From Cytophagales bacterium (GTDB lineage Bacteria > Bacteroidota > Bacteroidia > Cytophagales > Bernardetiaceae), in the NCBI GenBank assembly GCA_013299045.1, contig JAAFJX010000002.1:62001-126000 (forward strand): 64,000 bases of DNA, given 5' to 3'. Under the pieces are notes generated by a model. The model was given only the letters and a program-made list of their open reading frames with translations, had not been told where the DNA came from and ran no database searches. The position numbers and the translations under genes were made by a program. Shown here piece after piece: positions 51,970 through 60,460 of this stretch. The first letter of the stretch is position 1; every line of letters begins with the position of its first letter.

Positions 51970-52439
51970 TAGTCGTCCCTGAAAATACATACAAAGTGCT
52001 TATTAACAGCAAATTAAACAAGCATTTCTATTTTAAAATATCGTAGTTTTTAGTCTATTTTGTCAAATAACTGGCAAAATCTCAAGAGCTTTTTAAGGCC
52101 TGCACTCCCCCGCATCAGACAAAAGCAAATGGCTCCAAGGTCAGAGGGTGAGATTTTCTGTGCCACTCTGTTTTGTAAAAGCACCCAATCAAAGAAAAAG
52201 CCATTCGCTGTTTTAGATGAAAAAAGGTTCTTTTTTCACCTAAATTGGCCTTTTGAGAGGCTTGATTTTTTTGCTATGCCCTACGGTCGGAACTTTCAGC
52301 TCGCGCTTCAGTTCTGCATCAAGGCAAAAAGTAGAGAAGAGAAGTCTATCAAAGGCCGTCAAGGTGTTCCCAAAATAGGCAAGCTATCCTCCTTAAATTT
52401 AGCTTACATCTATTGAATGTACTTTTTCAGGGACGACTA
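51970..52439. mobile_element. Miniature element A, copy 5 (complete)
   Basis: 470 bp. Ends are TA-GTCGTCCCTGAAAA and TTTTCAGGGACGAC-TA, perfect inverted repeats of at least 14 bp with TA at both outer edges, as expected from TA target duplication in the IS630/Tc1/mariner group. No transposase is encoded; a short plus-strand reading frame inside (52060-52416) has no recognisable domain. This copy defines the family; the others at 21005, 24895, 39849, 40834, 58446 and 60255 are deleted forms. Confidence 0.82.
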
Positions 52440-52894
52440 TCTATATCCTGATTGATAGGCCACAAAAGCAGCTTATCTTCTTGCCATTGCGCTATTGCAC
52501 TTCTCTCTTTCGGATAGATGGTTTTTAGTTCATTGACTGCCTCTTTGTTATACTGCGTCTTTGTGAGTACAACAGCAAGCGGCAAATGACTTTGCTGGGT
52601 GCGCAAAAGCAATACGCGGCTTTCTGTGCTGCTTTTTGACAAAAAAATGGCTTCAGGAATTCGGATAGCAAGAGGCAAGTGTAAAATTTCCAACAGCAAC
52701 AGGCCGTGTTTATCAATTGTTTTGCCTACTGTTCGTTGAAACATCATAATTGGGAGGTCTTCTACGCCATGATGAAGCAATAACTGGCTCGGCTTTCCCA
52801 ATTCAAAAAGATAGTTTCGCGAAAGCTGACCGCGTTGATAAGCAGCCAAAGCAGCATCATAACTTTTGAGTATCGTTTGGAAGTTCTCCCACAT
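52427..52894 (-). CDS. MuF C-terminal domain-like protein
   Basis: 155 aa from ATG 52894 (MWENFQTILKSYDAALAAYQ). The pattern FELGKPSQLLLHHGVEDLPI, KHGLLLLEILHLPLAI, PEAIFLSKS, LAVVLTKTQ and VNELKTIYPK matches the MuF-C domain, found at the ends of phage head-morphogenesis proteins and in polymorphic toxin systems. The last three residues (SRP) and the TGA stop come from element A, which was inserted at the 3' end; the domain appears almost complete without the lost tail. The start overlaps the upstream small membrane gene by 38 nt, so the two are coupled. Function unknown. Confidence 0.65.
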   Translation of the reverse strand: MWENFQTILKSYDAALAAYQRGQLSRNYLFELGKPSQLLLHHGVEDLPIMMFQRTVGKTIDKHGLLLLEILHLPLAIRIPEAIFLSKSSTESRVLLLRTQQSHLPLAVVLTKTQYNKEAVNELKTIYPKERSAIAQWQEDKLLLWPINQDIDSRP

Positions 52895-53144
52895 GACGGC
52901 TATTTTTCCGTAAAACGTCGAGATAATATTTGTAAGCAAAAAAAGCAGCGAGAATAGCACCAAGCAAAAAAAGTAAAAAGAAGGTATCGTCTAGAGGGAC
53001 TTCCATGCCCCCCCCTGTATCAATAGGCGGCGGCTCGGGGTCTGTGGGCAGAGCAGGCCCTGGCAGCGCGAACACGTAAAAAGGACTCCAGCAGAAACTG
53101 AAAATACTTAATAACAAGAAATAAGACTTAAACTGATTTTTCAT
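52857..53144 (-). CDS. Small secreted or membrane protein upstream of the MuF-C-like gene
   Basis: 95 aa. Signal peptide (KSYFLLLSIFSFCWSPFYVF), a Pro-rich linker (ALPTDPEPPPIDTGGG) and one hydrophobic helix (TFFLLFLLGAILAAFFAYKY) followed by a basic tail. Small proteins of this plan are common in Bacteroidota. It overlaps the next gene by 38 nt. Confidence 0.65.
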   Translation of the reverse strand: MKNQFKSYFLLLSIFSFCWSPFYVFALPGPALPTDPEPPPIDTGGGMEVPLDDTFFLLFLLGAILAAFFAYKYYLDVLRKNSRHVGELPNDTQKL

Positions 53145-53245
53145 AAATATCCATAAATCATTAATCTATGTTATTTGTACCAGCAAATATTTAGCTCAAT
53201 TATTAGAGGCAGGTCATTATGGTTTGTACCACCACAAAGAGCCTG

Positions 53246-53277
53246 CAAAGTAAAACTCTTTAGGATTCTTTACTTTG
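53246..53277 (-). other. Inverted repeat downstream of rpsT
   Basis: CAAAGTAAA and TTTACTTTG form a 9-bp stem with a 14-nt loop, about 120 bp past the rpsT stop. No long U-tract follows, so termination is only a possibility. Confidence 0.35.
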
Positions 53278-53393
53278 TCTAGGTGCGGCAGTTTTTTGAC
53301 GTATCGTCCATAAACACGAAAGCGAATCAGCGAACGTTTAAATGCTCACAAATTCGTTTTCGTTTTGTTTTATGTTTTGAGGCTTAAAACGCA

Positions 53394-53648
53394 CTAAGCC
53401 AAAGAGGCTACATACTTTGCCAACTGCGACTTCTTGTTAGCTGCTTTATTAGGGTGTATGATGTTCTTTTTAGCCAATTTGTCTAACATTGCATACACTT
53501 TGCTGATGAGAGCAGTTGCTTCGGCCTTATTTTTAAGGTCGAGCAAACGACGTACAAAAGTACGTGCAGTTTTGTGTTGGTAGCGGTTTCTCAAACGTTT
53601 AGCTTCATTTGAGCGGATTCTTTTGATTGCAGATTTATGGTTTGCCAT
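53394..53648 (-). CDS. rpsT: 30S ribosomal protein S20
   Basis: 84 aa, full length. MANHKSAIKRIRSNEAKRLR and HPNKAANKKSQLAKYV are the conserved S20 blocks. Very Lys/Arg-rich, three-helix 16S rRNA-binding protein. It has its own promoter at 53759-53788 and a leader of about 105 nt, which leaves room for autogenous control. Confidence 0.98.
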   Translation of the reverse strand: MANHKSAIKRIRSNEAKRLRNRYQHKTARTFVRRLLDLKNKAEATALISKVYAMLDKLAKKNIIHPNKAANKKSQLAKYVASLA

Positions 53649-53758
53649 GATAAAAACCAGAGAATATTCTATTAAAAACCTATTTTGAATGTTTTAAACC
53701 GCCAATAAACAGTTGATTTTAAACAACCTGTGTTCATAAAGTACGGTATTTGAGAGCG

Positions 53759-53788
53759 CAAAGGTAGATATTTTTTTAATATTCACAA
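53759..53788 (-). promoter_or_regulatory. rpsT promoter
   Basis: On the minus strand, TTG (53788-53786) and TACCTTTG (53766-53759) are 19 nt apart, with the same -7 box as tRNA-Leu. The start of transcription is expected near 53753. Confidence 0.8.
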
Positions 53789-53848
53789 ATTATAGCTGGG
53801 CTTTATTTTTAAAAAAGAAGTAATTTTAAAAATATTAACCTTGCTTTA

Positions 53849-54946
53849 TTGCTAGGCGCGTCAAGAATACATATATTTGGCTCTAATCTGTCGCCCAATT
53901 CTATGTTTGAGTTTAATTACAAAGACTTTTTTTCATTTAGAATAAAACATCATTTTTATTCTAGTAGCCGCTGCCCAGACTTTGAAATAGTGCCTACCCC
54001 AGAAAGCAAGGCTCTGATGCAGCGCGCCGATATGCTCTATAAAATTCGGCCTGATGGCTTAGATGTACGCTATAACACAAACAGAGAAGAAATTTTGAAT
54101 CTTTTGGTCAGGGAGAACCCTGCTGCCAAACTTTCTTTTGCTTGTTACGTCAAAAATCCTTTATTTTTTAACTTTACCGAGCTGCCCGTAGAGTTCAAAG
54201 GCTATGGTTTAATTTGGGATAATCTGACACCGCACCAAGACAAAGACGCAAAATTGTCTTGGTGTATTTCGCCAAAAAATACAATTAATGAGTTGGATTT
54301 ATTGCCAAGTTGGCACAAGCTATTTGAAGAAAAATATGCGGACAGCCCGCATGAAGTTTTAGCAGAACATTTGCAAAGCTCCGAAAAGCAGCTTTTACAT
54401 TGGGAAGGAGTCAATATGCCAGCGTTTGCGCCACCCCAATATGGCGTTTATGAGGTTTTTGTGGACGCACAAAAGAAAGGCAACTATTTGTATACATGGA
54501 CAGACCGGGCGGCTTTACCTTTTGCATATTTAGAAATTCATTTGGCAAAAGGGCAAAAGCCTATCTTCATGGACGGCAGAGTACAGCCCATTCAATATGA
54601 AGTTTGCTTTGAGGCACGCACTTCTTATTGGCGTTATTTGATACTGCCACGCCACCTCAAAGATTTTGCGAAACTACTCGTACTCGGCGAACGCGAAAAC
54701 AAAGAACTATTTGAGTTTAAAGATAAAAGACTGGTTGCTGGCCAAGAAGCCCATTGTTTTGAAGCCAAAAAACCGCTGCCCATGACAGAAAGAGCACAAT
54801 ACAACTTTCAACTACAAAAGTTACAAACAGGTGGCCTCCCTAAAATTGTTTTGGACAAACTGCCTGTGGCTTCTTTTCAAAACCTAAAGCCAAACGGCAG
54901 AGAAAAAAATAGCAAAATTTTCTCTGAAATATTTGTTCACGTTTAA
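53849..54946 (+). CDS. Unknown protein preceding the contractile-tail genes
   Basis: 365 aa, unrecognised. It has no signal peptide. The beta-rich first part contains PDFEIVPTPESKALMQRADM and GLDVRYNTNREEILNLLVRE; the second part has YGVYEVFVDAQKKGNYLYTW and VCFEARTSYWRYLILP. The start may be the TTG at 53849 or the Met about 18 codons later (MFEFNYKDFF, 53903), which I find more likely. Only 42 bp separate it from the tail-sheath gene, so a role in assembly of the contractile particle is probable. Confidence 0.6.
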   Translation: MLGASRIHIFGSNLSPNSMFEFNYKDFFSFRIKHHFYSSSRCPDFEIVPTPESKALMQRADMLYKIRPDGLDVRYNTNREEILNLLVRENPAAKLSFACYVKNPLFFNFTELPVEFKGYGLIWDNLTPHQDKDAKLSWCISPKNTINELDLLPSWHKLFEEKYADSPHEVLAEHLQSSEKQLLHWEGVNMPAFAPPQYGVYEVFVDAQKKGNYLYTWTDRAALPFAYLEIHLAKGQKPIFMDGRVQPIQYEVCFEARTSYWRYLILPRHLKDFAKLLVLGERENKELFEFKDKRLVAGQEAHCFEAKKPLPMTERAQYNFQLQKLQTGGLPKIVLDKLPVASFQNLKPNGREKNSKIFSEIFVHV

Positions 54947-54988
54947 AATACTTCTTATAATTCGCACAAATAAATCTTAAACTTTTTT

Positions 54989-56515
54989 ATGGCGCAGCGA
55001 TTAGCAACACCCGGCGTTTACATTGAGGAAAAAAACGCATTTTCCAACTCAGTAGTAGGTTTGCCTACTGCTGTTCCCGTGTTCATTGGCTATACTGAAA
55101 CTGCCTTTAAAGGCGGAAAATCAGTAATGAATAGGGCAGTTCGTATTACCTCTTTGGCTGAATACCACACCTATTTTGGTGCTGGGCCTACTGCCAAATT
55201 TACAATTTCTCCTGCCAGTGGGGCAGATTTTGATTTCGCTGTTGGTAACGACAAGTATTTGCTTGAACAAACAGCCCAAACAAAGTTTATGCTCTACAAT
55301 GCCATGCGCCTATTTTTTGACAATGGCGGTGGTATTTGCTATGTGCTTTCGGTAGGGCACTATACTAAACCTGATGGCTCTGCCAATGTGGTTGAATTTA
55401 CTCCTCTCAAAGAAGCCTTGAATATCCTTATTGCAGAAGAAGAACCTACACTCTTACTCGCGCCTGAGGCTGTTCTGCTTGACGCAGAAAACTGCTACTC
55501 GCTTTATAAGCTCATGCTTAATCATTGTGGCGACAAAATGAAGAATCGTTTTGCAGTTTTAGATGTTCATAGCGGCTTTAACAAACGTTCTTATGATGAA
55601 GAAGACGTTATTCGTGGTTTCCGCGAAGGCGTAGGCTCAAACTTTTTGAACTATGGTGCTGGTTATTATCCTTGGATTCATACTACCATTGTGCAAACTA
55701 ATGAGCTAGACTACCGAAATATTGCAAATGCAGATGTTCTTGAGGGTATTTTGAGCACCGAAATTGATTTGATGACTGATGAAAGCAAGCCTGTGGAACT
55801 GCGCAAAGCGAACGAAATTAAAACCGTCATTGGTCAAATTTCTGACGAAGATGCCAATCCTAATTCGCTCAACCAAACGCTTTTGGCTGTTTGCCCTATG
55901 TTGAAGACCATTCTAAACCAAGTGCGTGGCCAGTTGAACACTCTTCCGCCTAGTGCTGCTATGGTAGGTATTTATAGTATGGTCGACAATTCGCGTGGTG
56001 TATGGAAAGCCCCAGCCAACGTGAGTTTAAGCTCGGTTGTTGCGCCAGCAGTCAATATTACTGGCGAAGACCAAGAAGATTTGAACGTAACCATTACAGG
56101 TAAGTCGGTGAATGCTATCCGCCCTTTTATTGGCGAAGGTGTTATTGTTTGGGGAGCAAGGACTCTAGACGGCAACAGCCAAGATTGGCGCTATATCAAC
56201 GTTCGTCGCACTTTGATTTACATAGAACAGTCTATCAAATATGCGGCAAAGGCGTATGTATTTGAACCTAATACGGCTGGAACTTGGCTGAACATCAAGT
56301 CTATGCTTAATAACTTCTTGACGGAGCTTTGGAAACAGGGCGGCTTAGTAGGCGCAACGCCAGACCAAGCCTTTGAAGTAGCAGTAGGCATTGGTTCTAC
56401 CATGACTTCAAACGACGTTTTGGACGGTATCATGCGAATTTCGGTTAAGGTAGCTATCTCTAGACCTGCTGAATTTATTGTGGTTACTTTCCAACAGAAG
56501 ATGCAAGAGTCTTAA
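54989..56515 (+). CDS. Contractile tail sheath protein
   Basis: 508 aa. RLATPGVYIEEKNAFSNSVV and VPTAVPVFIGYTETA are the N-terminal block shared by sheaths of R-type pyocins, T6SS-like and extracellular injection particles. The C-terminal domain (YINVRRTLIYIEQSIKYAAK, then VGIGSTMTSNDVLDGIMRIS and VAISRPAEFIVVTFQQ) forms the inter-subunit handshake. The inserted middle domain is small, as in extracellular injection systems. It precedes a tube gene by 78 bp. Confidence 0.92.
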   Translation: MAQRLATPGVYIEEKNAFSNSVVGLPTAVPVFIGYTETAFKGGKSVMNRAVRITSLAEYHTYFGAGPTAKFTISPASGADFDFAVGNDKYLLEQTAQTKFMLYNAMRLFFDNGGGICYVLSVGHYTKPDGSANVVEFTPLKEALNILIAEEEPTLLLAPEAVLLDAENCYSLYKLMLNHCGDKMKNRFAVLDVHSGFNKRSYDEEDVIRGFREGVGSNFLNYGAGYYPWIHTTIVQTNELDYRNIANADVLEGILSTEIDLMTDESKPVELRKANEIKTVIGQISDEDANPNSLNQTLLAVCPMLKTILNQVRGQLNTLPPSAAMVGIYSMVDNSRGVWKAPANVSLSSVVAPAVNITGEDQEDLNVTITGKSVNAIRPFIGEGVIVWGARTLDGNSQDWRYINVRRTLIYIEQSIKYAAKAYVFEPNTAGTWLNIKSMLNNFLTELWKQGGLVGATPDQAFEVAVGIGSTMTSNDVLDGIMRISVKVAISRPAEFIVVTFQQKMQES

Positions 56516-56593
56516 AGACCGCTTGATGAGCGTACTTCAATCGTAAAAAAACTTCTCTAAAAATATTTAATAACCCACTAAAATTTTTATAAA

Positions 56594-57058
56594 ATGGCAG
56601 ACGACGGTTCAGCACAAAATGGTATATGGCCTCTCCCTAAGTTTCACTTTAAAGTTAAATGGGGCGACGTGGCCGATGAGCTTGGTTTTCAGGAAGTTTC
56701 TGGCCTAGATGTTGAGGCACAAGTTATTGAGTATCGTCATGGCAACAGCCCAGAGTTCTCTAACCTCAAAATGCCTGGCCTTAAAAAGAGCGGAAACGTT
56801 ACGATGAAAAAGGGAGTTTTTGTTGGCGACAATCAAATGTGGGACTGGTTCAGCACCATTACCATGAACACCATCAAGCGCGAAGTTGTTGTTATTTCTC
56901 TCCTAGATGAGAGCGGCGCGCCTACTATGGTCTGGACTCTACACAACGCTTTTCCTACCAAATTAACAGGCACAGACCTCAAATCCGACGGCAACGAAGT
57001 GGCTATCGAAACCATAGAGCTTGCTTACGAAAGACTCGAAATAAGCATGGAAGCCTAA
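56594..57058 (+). CDS. Phage T4 gp19-like tail tube protein
   Basis: 154 aa. FHFKVKWGDVADELGFQEVS and GLDVEAQVIEYRHGNSPEFS then LKMPGLKKSGNVTMKKGVF are typical of tube proteins in extracellular contractile injection systems. It stacks as hexamers inside the sheath. A terminator follows, so the cluster ends here: no baseplate, spike, ATPase, or cap genes are present. Confidence 0.92.
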   Translation: MADDGSAQNGIWPLPKFHFKVKWGDVADELGFQEVSGLDVEAQVIEYRHGNSPEFSNLKMPGLKKSGNVTMKKGVFVGDNQMWDWFSTITMNTIKREVVVISLLDESGAPTMVWTLHNAFPTKLTGTDLKSDGNEVAIETIELAYERLEISMEA

Positions 57059-57081
57059 ACCTTGCTTAATTGCTTTAAAAA

Positions 57082-57114
57082 AAGTCGTTCTACTAAACTA
57101 GGACGGCTTTTTTT
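57082..57114 (+). terminator. Terminator after the tail tube gene
   Basis: AAGTCGTTCTA pairs with TAGGACGGCTT with two G-U-type pairs, followed by TTTTTTT. Confidence 0.75.
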
Positions 57115-57162
57115 ATGAATGCTTTTTTTCTTTATCTCTTTTGCCTAAACCGAAGTAACCTG

Positions 57163-58446
57163 ATGCGTCCTTATAAGATTCTTTACACGCTCTTCTTTAT
57201 TTTAACAGTCCAAACCTCTTTTGGACAAAATAAAGTACAGATTCTTTATCAAAGTGCAGACAGCGCCTTTAAACAAAAAGATTACAAGACATTCTTAATC
57301 CTTTACCAACAGTTAGATAGCCTGCGGTCAGCACACCCACGCGTCTTGTATCATCTTGCGGCGGCATACTCGCTCAACAATAAACTTCCTGAAGCGTTAA
57401 GGACACTTGAACGCTTGCTCCCGCTCAATGCGACTTTAGCTATGCAGCAAGATAGCAGTTTTATGAACCTATGGCTATATCCTGATTTTCAAAACATCTT
57501 GAAAGACATGAGTCAGGCACAACAGCCAGTTACTAACAGTCAAGTTTTTTTTACAGTTCCGCAACGCGACCTACATTTAGAATCTATTGCATACGACTCT
57601 AAAACAGGCTTTTACTACAGCGGCAGTGTGCATCAACGAAAGATAGTTTATTTTGATAAAAGATTTAAGTGCCATGACTTCAGCCAAGAAGGAGACAATG
57701 GGGCCTATGCTATTCTAGGCATTCAGATAGATACCAAAAGGCGTTTGTTATGGGCTGTAAGTGCTGCAACTGCCGAAATGCGAGGTTACAAACCCGAAGA
57801 CGAAGGGAAATCTATGTTGCTGAAATACGATTTAGATACTCAAAAATTATTGGCTACATACAGCATCAGTGATGAGCAGACTCATTTTTTCGGCGACCTG
57901 CTGTTGTTGCCAGACGGAAGTCCACTCATTTCGGATAGCGTAACACCAGCCCTTTATAAATTAGACAAAGAGCAAAACAAGCTAACGGAATGGTTACGTT
58001 TACCGGCTCGTTCATTGCAAGGATTGTGTATGGACAAAAAAAGCCAGAAGTTATTTTTGGCAGACTATACACGCGAAGACCTCTTTGTGATTGATATTCC
58101 TACCAAAATAATTCATACGCTCGTCCTACCAGCTGGCCATTCTGCAAAAGGTACAGATGGGCTTTATCTTTGGAAAAACCAACTCATTTGCGTACAAAAC
58201 GGAGTAAGTCCTATGCGAGTTTGTAAACTGAAACTAGATAAAAGTCAGAAAAAAATTCTGGGCTGTCAGATATTAGAGCGAGCAAATATTCATTTTGGCG
58301 AGCCTACTTTGGGTACTTTGGTAGGCAAAAAGTTCGTTTACATAGCCAATAGTTCCTGGGCAGCATACAAAGACGGCACACTACAAACAGAGCAACTCAA
58401 AGACATTGTATTTTTAATTTTGAATTTATCTGCTAAAGCGTTGTAG
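57163..58446 (+). CDS. Secreted TPR plus beta-propeller (SMP-30-like) protein
   Basis: 427 aa from ATG 57163 (MRPYKILYTLFFILTVQTSF), which gives a clean signal peptide. Residues about 25-110 hold TPR-like helices (YQSADSAFKQKDYKTFLILY, then RVLYHLAAAYSLNNKLPEAL). The rest has propeller-type repeats (GIQIDTKRRLLWAVSAAT, LLLLPDGSPLISDSVTPALY, LQGLCMDKKSQKLFLADYT) as in SMP-30/gluconolactonase-like folds. The catalytic metal ligands are not evident; a binding role is equally likely. Confidence 0.7.
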   Translation: MRPYKILYTLFFILTVQTSFGQNKVQILYQSADSAFKQKDYKTFLILYQQLDSLRSAHPRVLYHLAAAYSLNNKLPEALRTLERLLPLNATLAMQQDSSFMNLWLYPDFQNILKDMSQAQQPVTNSQVFFTVPQRDLHLESIAYDSKTGFYYSGSVHQRKIVYFDKRFKCHDFSQEGDNGAYAILGIQIDTKRRLLWAVSAATAEMRGYKPEDEGKSMLLKYDLDTQKLLATYSISDEQTHFFGDLLLLPDGSPLISDSVTPALYKLDKEQNKLTEWLRLPARSLQGLCMDKKSQKLFLADYTREDLFVIDIPTKIIHTLVLPAGHSAKGTDGLYLWKNQLICVQNGVSPMRVCKLKLDKSQKKILGCQILERANIHFGEPTLGTLVGKKFVYIANSSWAAYKDGTLQTEQLKDIVFLILNLSAKAL

Positions 58447-58587
58447 ATGTGAGGCAGGGCGGGAAAAGCCTTGAGATTTTGCCAATTTTTTTGATAAAAT
58501 AGGCTAAAAACTAAGATATTTTGAAGATGAAATACTTGCTTAATTTACTGATAATAAATATCTTATATATTTTTTAAGGGACGACTA
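58446..58587. mobile_element. Miniature element A, copy 6 (right part)
   Basis: From GCCTTGAGATTTTGCCAA to TTTTTTAAGGGACGAC-TA. Corresponds to the reversed left third of the complete copy. It lies 8 bp from the C-terminus of the following minus-strand gene. Confidence 0.75.
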
Positions 58588-58595
58588 CTTAAATT

Positions 58596-59657
58596 TTATT
58601 TCTTCTTGTTTAAACTCTCTTCAAATTTAAGATATTCCTCTTGTAAGCGGCGCTTTAAAGGCTCCTGCGTGATGTACTCAGAAAATTTATTGTGCATGGC
58701 GGTTGCAAAGCCCATGTCCTCCCATGAGGCAAACACATAAAAAAGAAAAGTATATAACAAAAGATACTCAGCGGCTTTCAAAGGCTTTTCTATCCCAACA
58801 AAACTATCAATAATGCACTGAAGTAAACCTTCTTTATCCCTGCGTATCTGCACGTAGTCTATTTCTTGACGACTTGGATAACAAATACCTTGATGCTTTC
58901 TCACCTTATTGAGAATTGCTTGGGTAACCCCATAATAATAGCCCGTTGAGAAAAGTGCGTCCTCATTAATAAAAGCCAACGCCCTGTTTCCTCTAAAAGT
59001 GCATTTATGGGTGTTATGCTTCGGCATCGCTGCACTCATATCATCTACTTCAATTGCGGGATTTATTAGATACTCTAATTCAGCATCAAGATGCTTCAAA
59101 AAATAGGCAGGCAGGTTGTGCTTAGGTATTTCGCGCTCATTAAAGCTCTTAAGCTCACAAAGCACGGAGTCTATTTCGGCACTACTACGGCCACCTTTCA
59201 AAAAATGTAGCTCTGGATGCCCTTTAGCCACTTCAAGGTAGCGTTTTTGGTAAAACCTAGACATTTCGGCGCTTCTACCCGAAATAAATTGTAACTGCCT
59301 TTGCCCATTTATCTCTACCAACTTGGCTCTGAGCGTATCGTTGGGCAGCAAAAACATATTACCATGATAAACTCCACTAGGATATCTGTAGAGAATAACA
59401 TTCATAGGATGATCTACTTCCATTAATAGCGTAGAAGTCCCATTCGCTATGGGTGTAAGACTTGAAGATATACGATGAGCTCTTCTAAATGTGGTTGTGC
59501 CAAGCAGGCTAAACCCAGTAGGTGTTCTAAATGTATCTACATCAATAATCACCACAGACTTTGCGCCTAACTGCATCAAATCAGCGGCGCGCTCTTCTTG
59601 AGCCTGTAAGGTCAGGGTGTGTAGGCAGAGAATGAGGGATAAGATGATTTTTTTCAT
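58596..59657 (-). CDS. Secreted protein of unknown function
   Basis: 353 aa from ATG 59657 (MKKIILSLILCLHTLTLQAQ, a signal peptide). The first half has the beta-rich look of the N-terminal domain of Bacteroidota TlpA-like proteins (STLLMEVDHPMNVILYRYP, FLLPNDTLRAKLVEINGQRQ), the second half is helical. The thioredoxin domain that usually follows is missing, and the gene ends 8 bp from element A, so loss of a C-terminal domain is possible. Confidence 0.55.
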   Translation of the reverse strand: MKKIILSLILCLHTLTLQAQEERAADLMQLGAKSVVIIDVDTFRTPTGFSLLGTTTFRRAHRISSSLTPIANGTSTLLMEVDHPMNVILYRYPSGVYHGNMFLLPNDTLRAKLVEINGQRQLQFISGRSAEMSRFYQKRYLEVAKGHPELHFLKGGRSSAEIDSVLCELKSFNEREIPKHNLPAYFLKHLDAELEYLINPAIEVDDMSAAMPKHNTHKCTFRGNRALAFINEDALFSTGYYYGVTQAILNKVRKHQGICYPSRQEIDYVQIRRDKEGLLQCIIDSFVGIEKPLKAAEYLLLYTFLFYVFASWEDMGFATAMHNKFSEYITQEPLKRRLQEEYLKFEESLNKKK

Positions 59658-60254
59658 GGTTGGTCTCTGATTTTTAAACTTGCAGTACAAAACCTCTTTG
59701 CAATTCTAATCTCATACTGCAAGTTACTATTTAACAATTTAAGGATTAAAAACAAGCTCTTCATTAACCTCTCTAAGAGATGTACGTTTTAGAAAGCGAA
59801 TAATTGTATTTTTCTAAGATAGAGGCTTTACTTTTAAAGTAGGGCCAACTACGGCTATCCTATAGCTAAGGCAAAATAGGACAAAAAGCATAAAGCGGGT
59901 TTGCGGCTTTATCTTTTTTTTTGTTATCTAGTACGTCTATTGGCCTGTATTTGCGTTAGAGAGGCGGCGGGTTTAGTGCGTAGCACCGAAGCGAAGCCCA
60001 AAGACGAACGACCGCGAAGCGGGAACGCCCAATAAATTGTAGAAAAACAATCATTAGTCAAAAAGTCAGATGTAAGGAATTTGACAAAAAGTTATTTGAA
60101 AACGCGAGAAAATGGCCTCTACAAGGGACAAAAGAGGGCAATTAGAACTTAAAAAACTCAAAAAGGGCTTTTTGACGACTCAAGAGAGATTAGTTTAAGA
60201 ACTTGCTTTCGTCCAACCCCCCCCCGCAACTCTGCGGAAAGGACGGTTTTAATA
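59658..60254. other. About 600-bp intergenic region without a gene
   Basis: Holds a GC-rich stretch (GCGTAGCACCGAAGCGAAGC and GACCGCGAAGCGGGAACGCC, near 59980-60030), a run of nine C at 60217-60225 followed by a small CCGCA/TGCGG hairpin, and CTTTTTGACGACT near 60168, which resembles an end of element A. No tRNA, conserved RNA or coding frame recognised. Confidence 0.45.
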
Positions 60255-60334
60255 AACAACTAAGATATTTTAAAGATTAAGCGTTTGTTTAATTCGCTTT
60301 TAATATGCATTTTATATATCTTTTAAGAGAAGAC
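60255..60334. mobile_element. Miniature element A, copy 7 (right end only)
   Basis: AACTAAGATATTTTAAAG through TTTTAAGAGAAGAC matches the right end of copy 6. It ends exactly at the TA that begins the CRISPR repeat fragment, the target-site dinucleotide of this family. Confidence 0.7.
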
Positions 60335-60367
60335 TAGCTAAATCTCTCTTTGAAACCAATTCACAAC
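60335..60367 (-). repeat. Lone CRISPR repeat fragment, 33 of 46 bp, identical to the array repeat
   Basis: On the minus strand it reads GTTGTGAATTGGTTTCAAAG and continues to AGCTA, identical to repeat positions 1-33 of the array at 1-3634. It stops at the TA of the repeat's promoter box, where element A copy 7 is joined. No second repeat or spacer-like spacing is seen nearby. On the plus strand the fragment is a perfect anti-repeat. Confidence 0.9.
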
Positions 60368-60460
60368 CAGCAGCAAAGCCCAATGCTCTACTTTTATGGG
60401 AATGATTTTTGCGGTTCTTGTTGCCAAATACTTATAAGCCACCTCAATAGTTCCCAAAAG

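Noticed and set aside
52060-52416. 118-residue reading frame inside miniature element A
   Set aside because: Not preserved in other copies, which carry deletions there; no transposase motifs.
60350-60460. Start of the TPR-CHAT gene at a TTG inside the CRISPR repeat fragment
   Set aside because: The ATG at 60461 gives a textbook signal peptide, whereas the 37 upstream residues would bury it.
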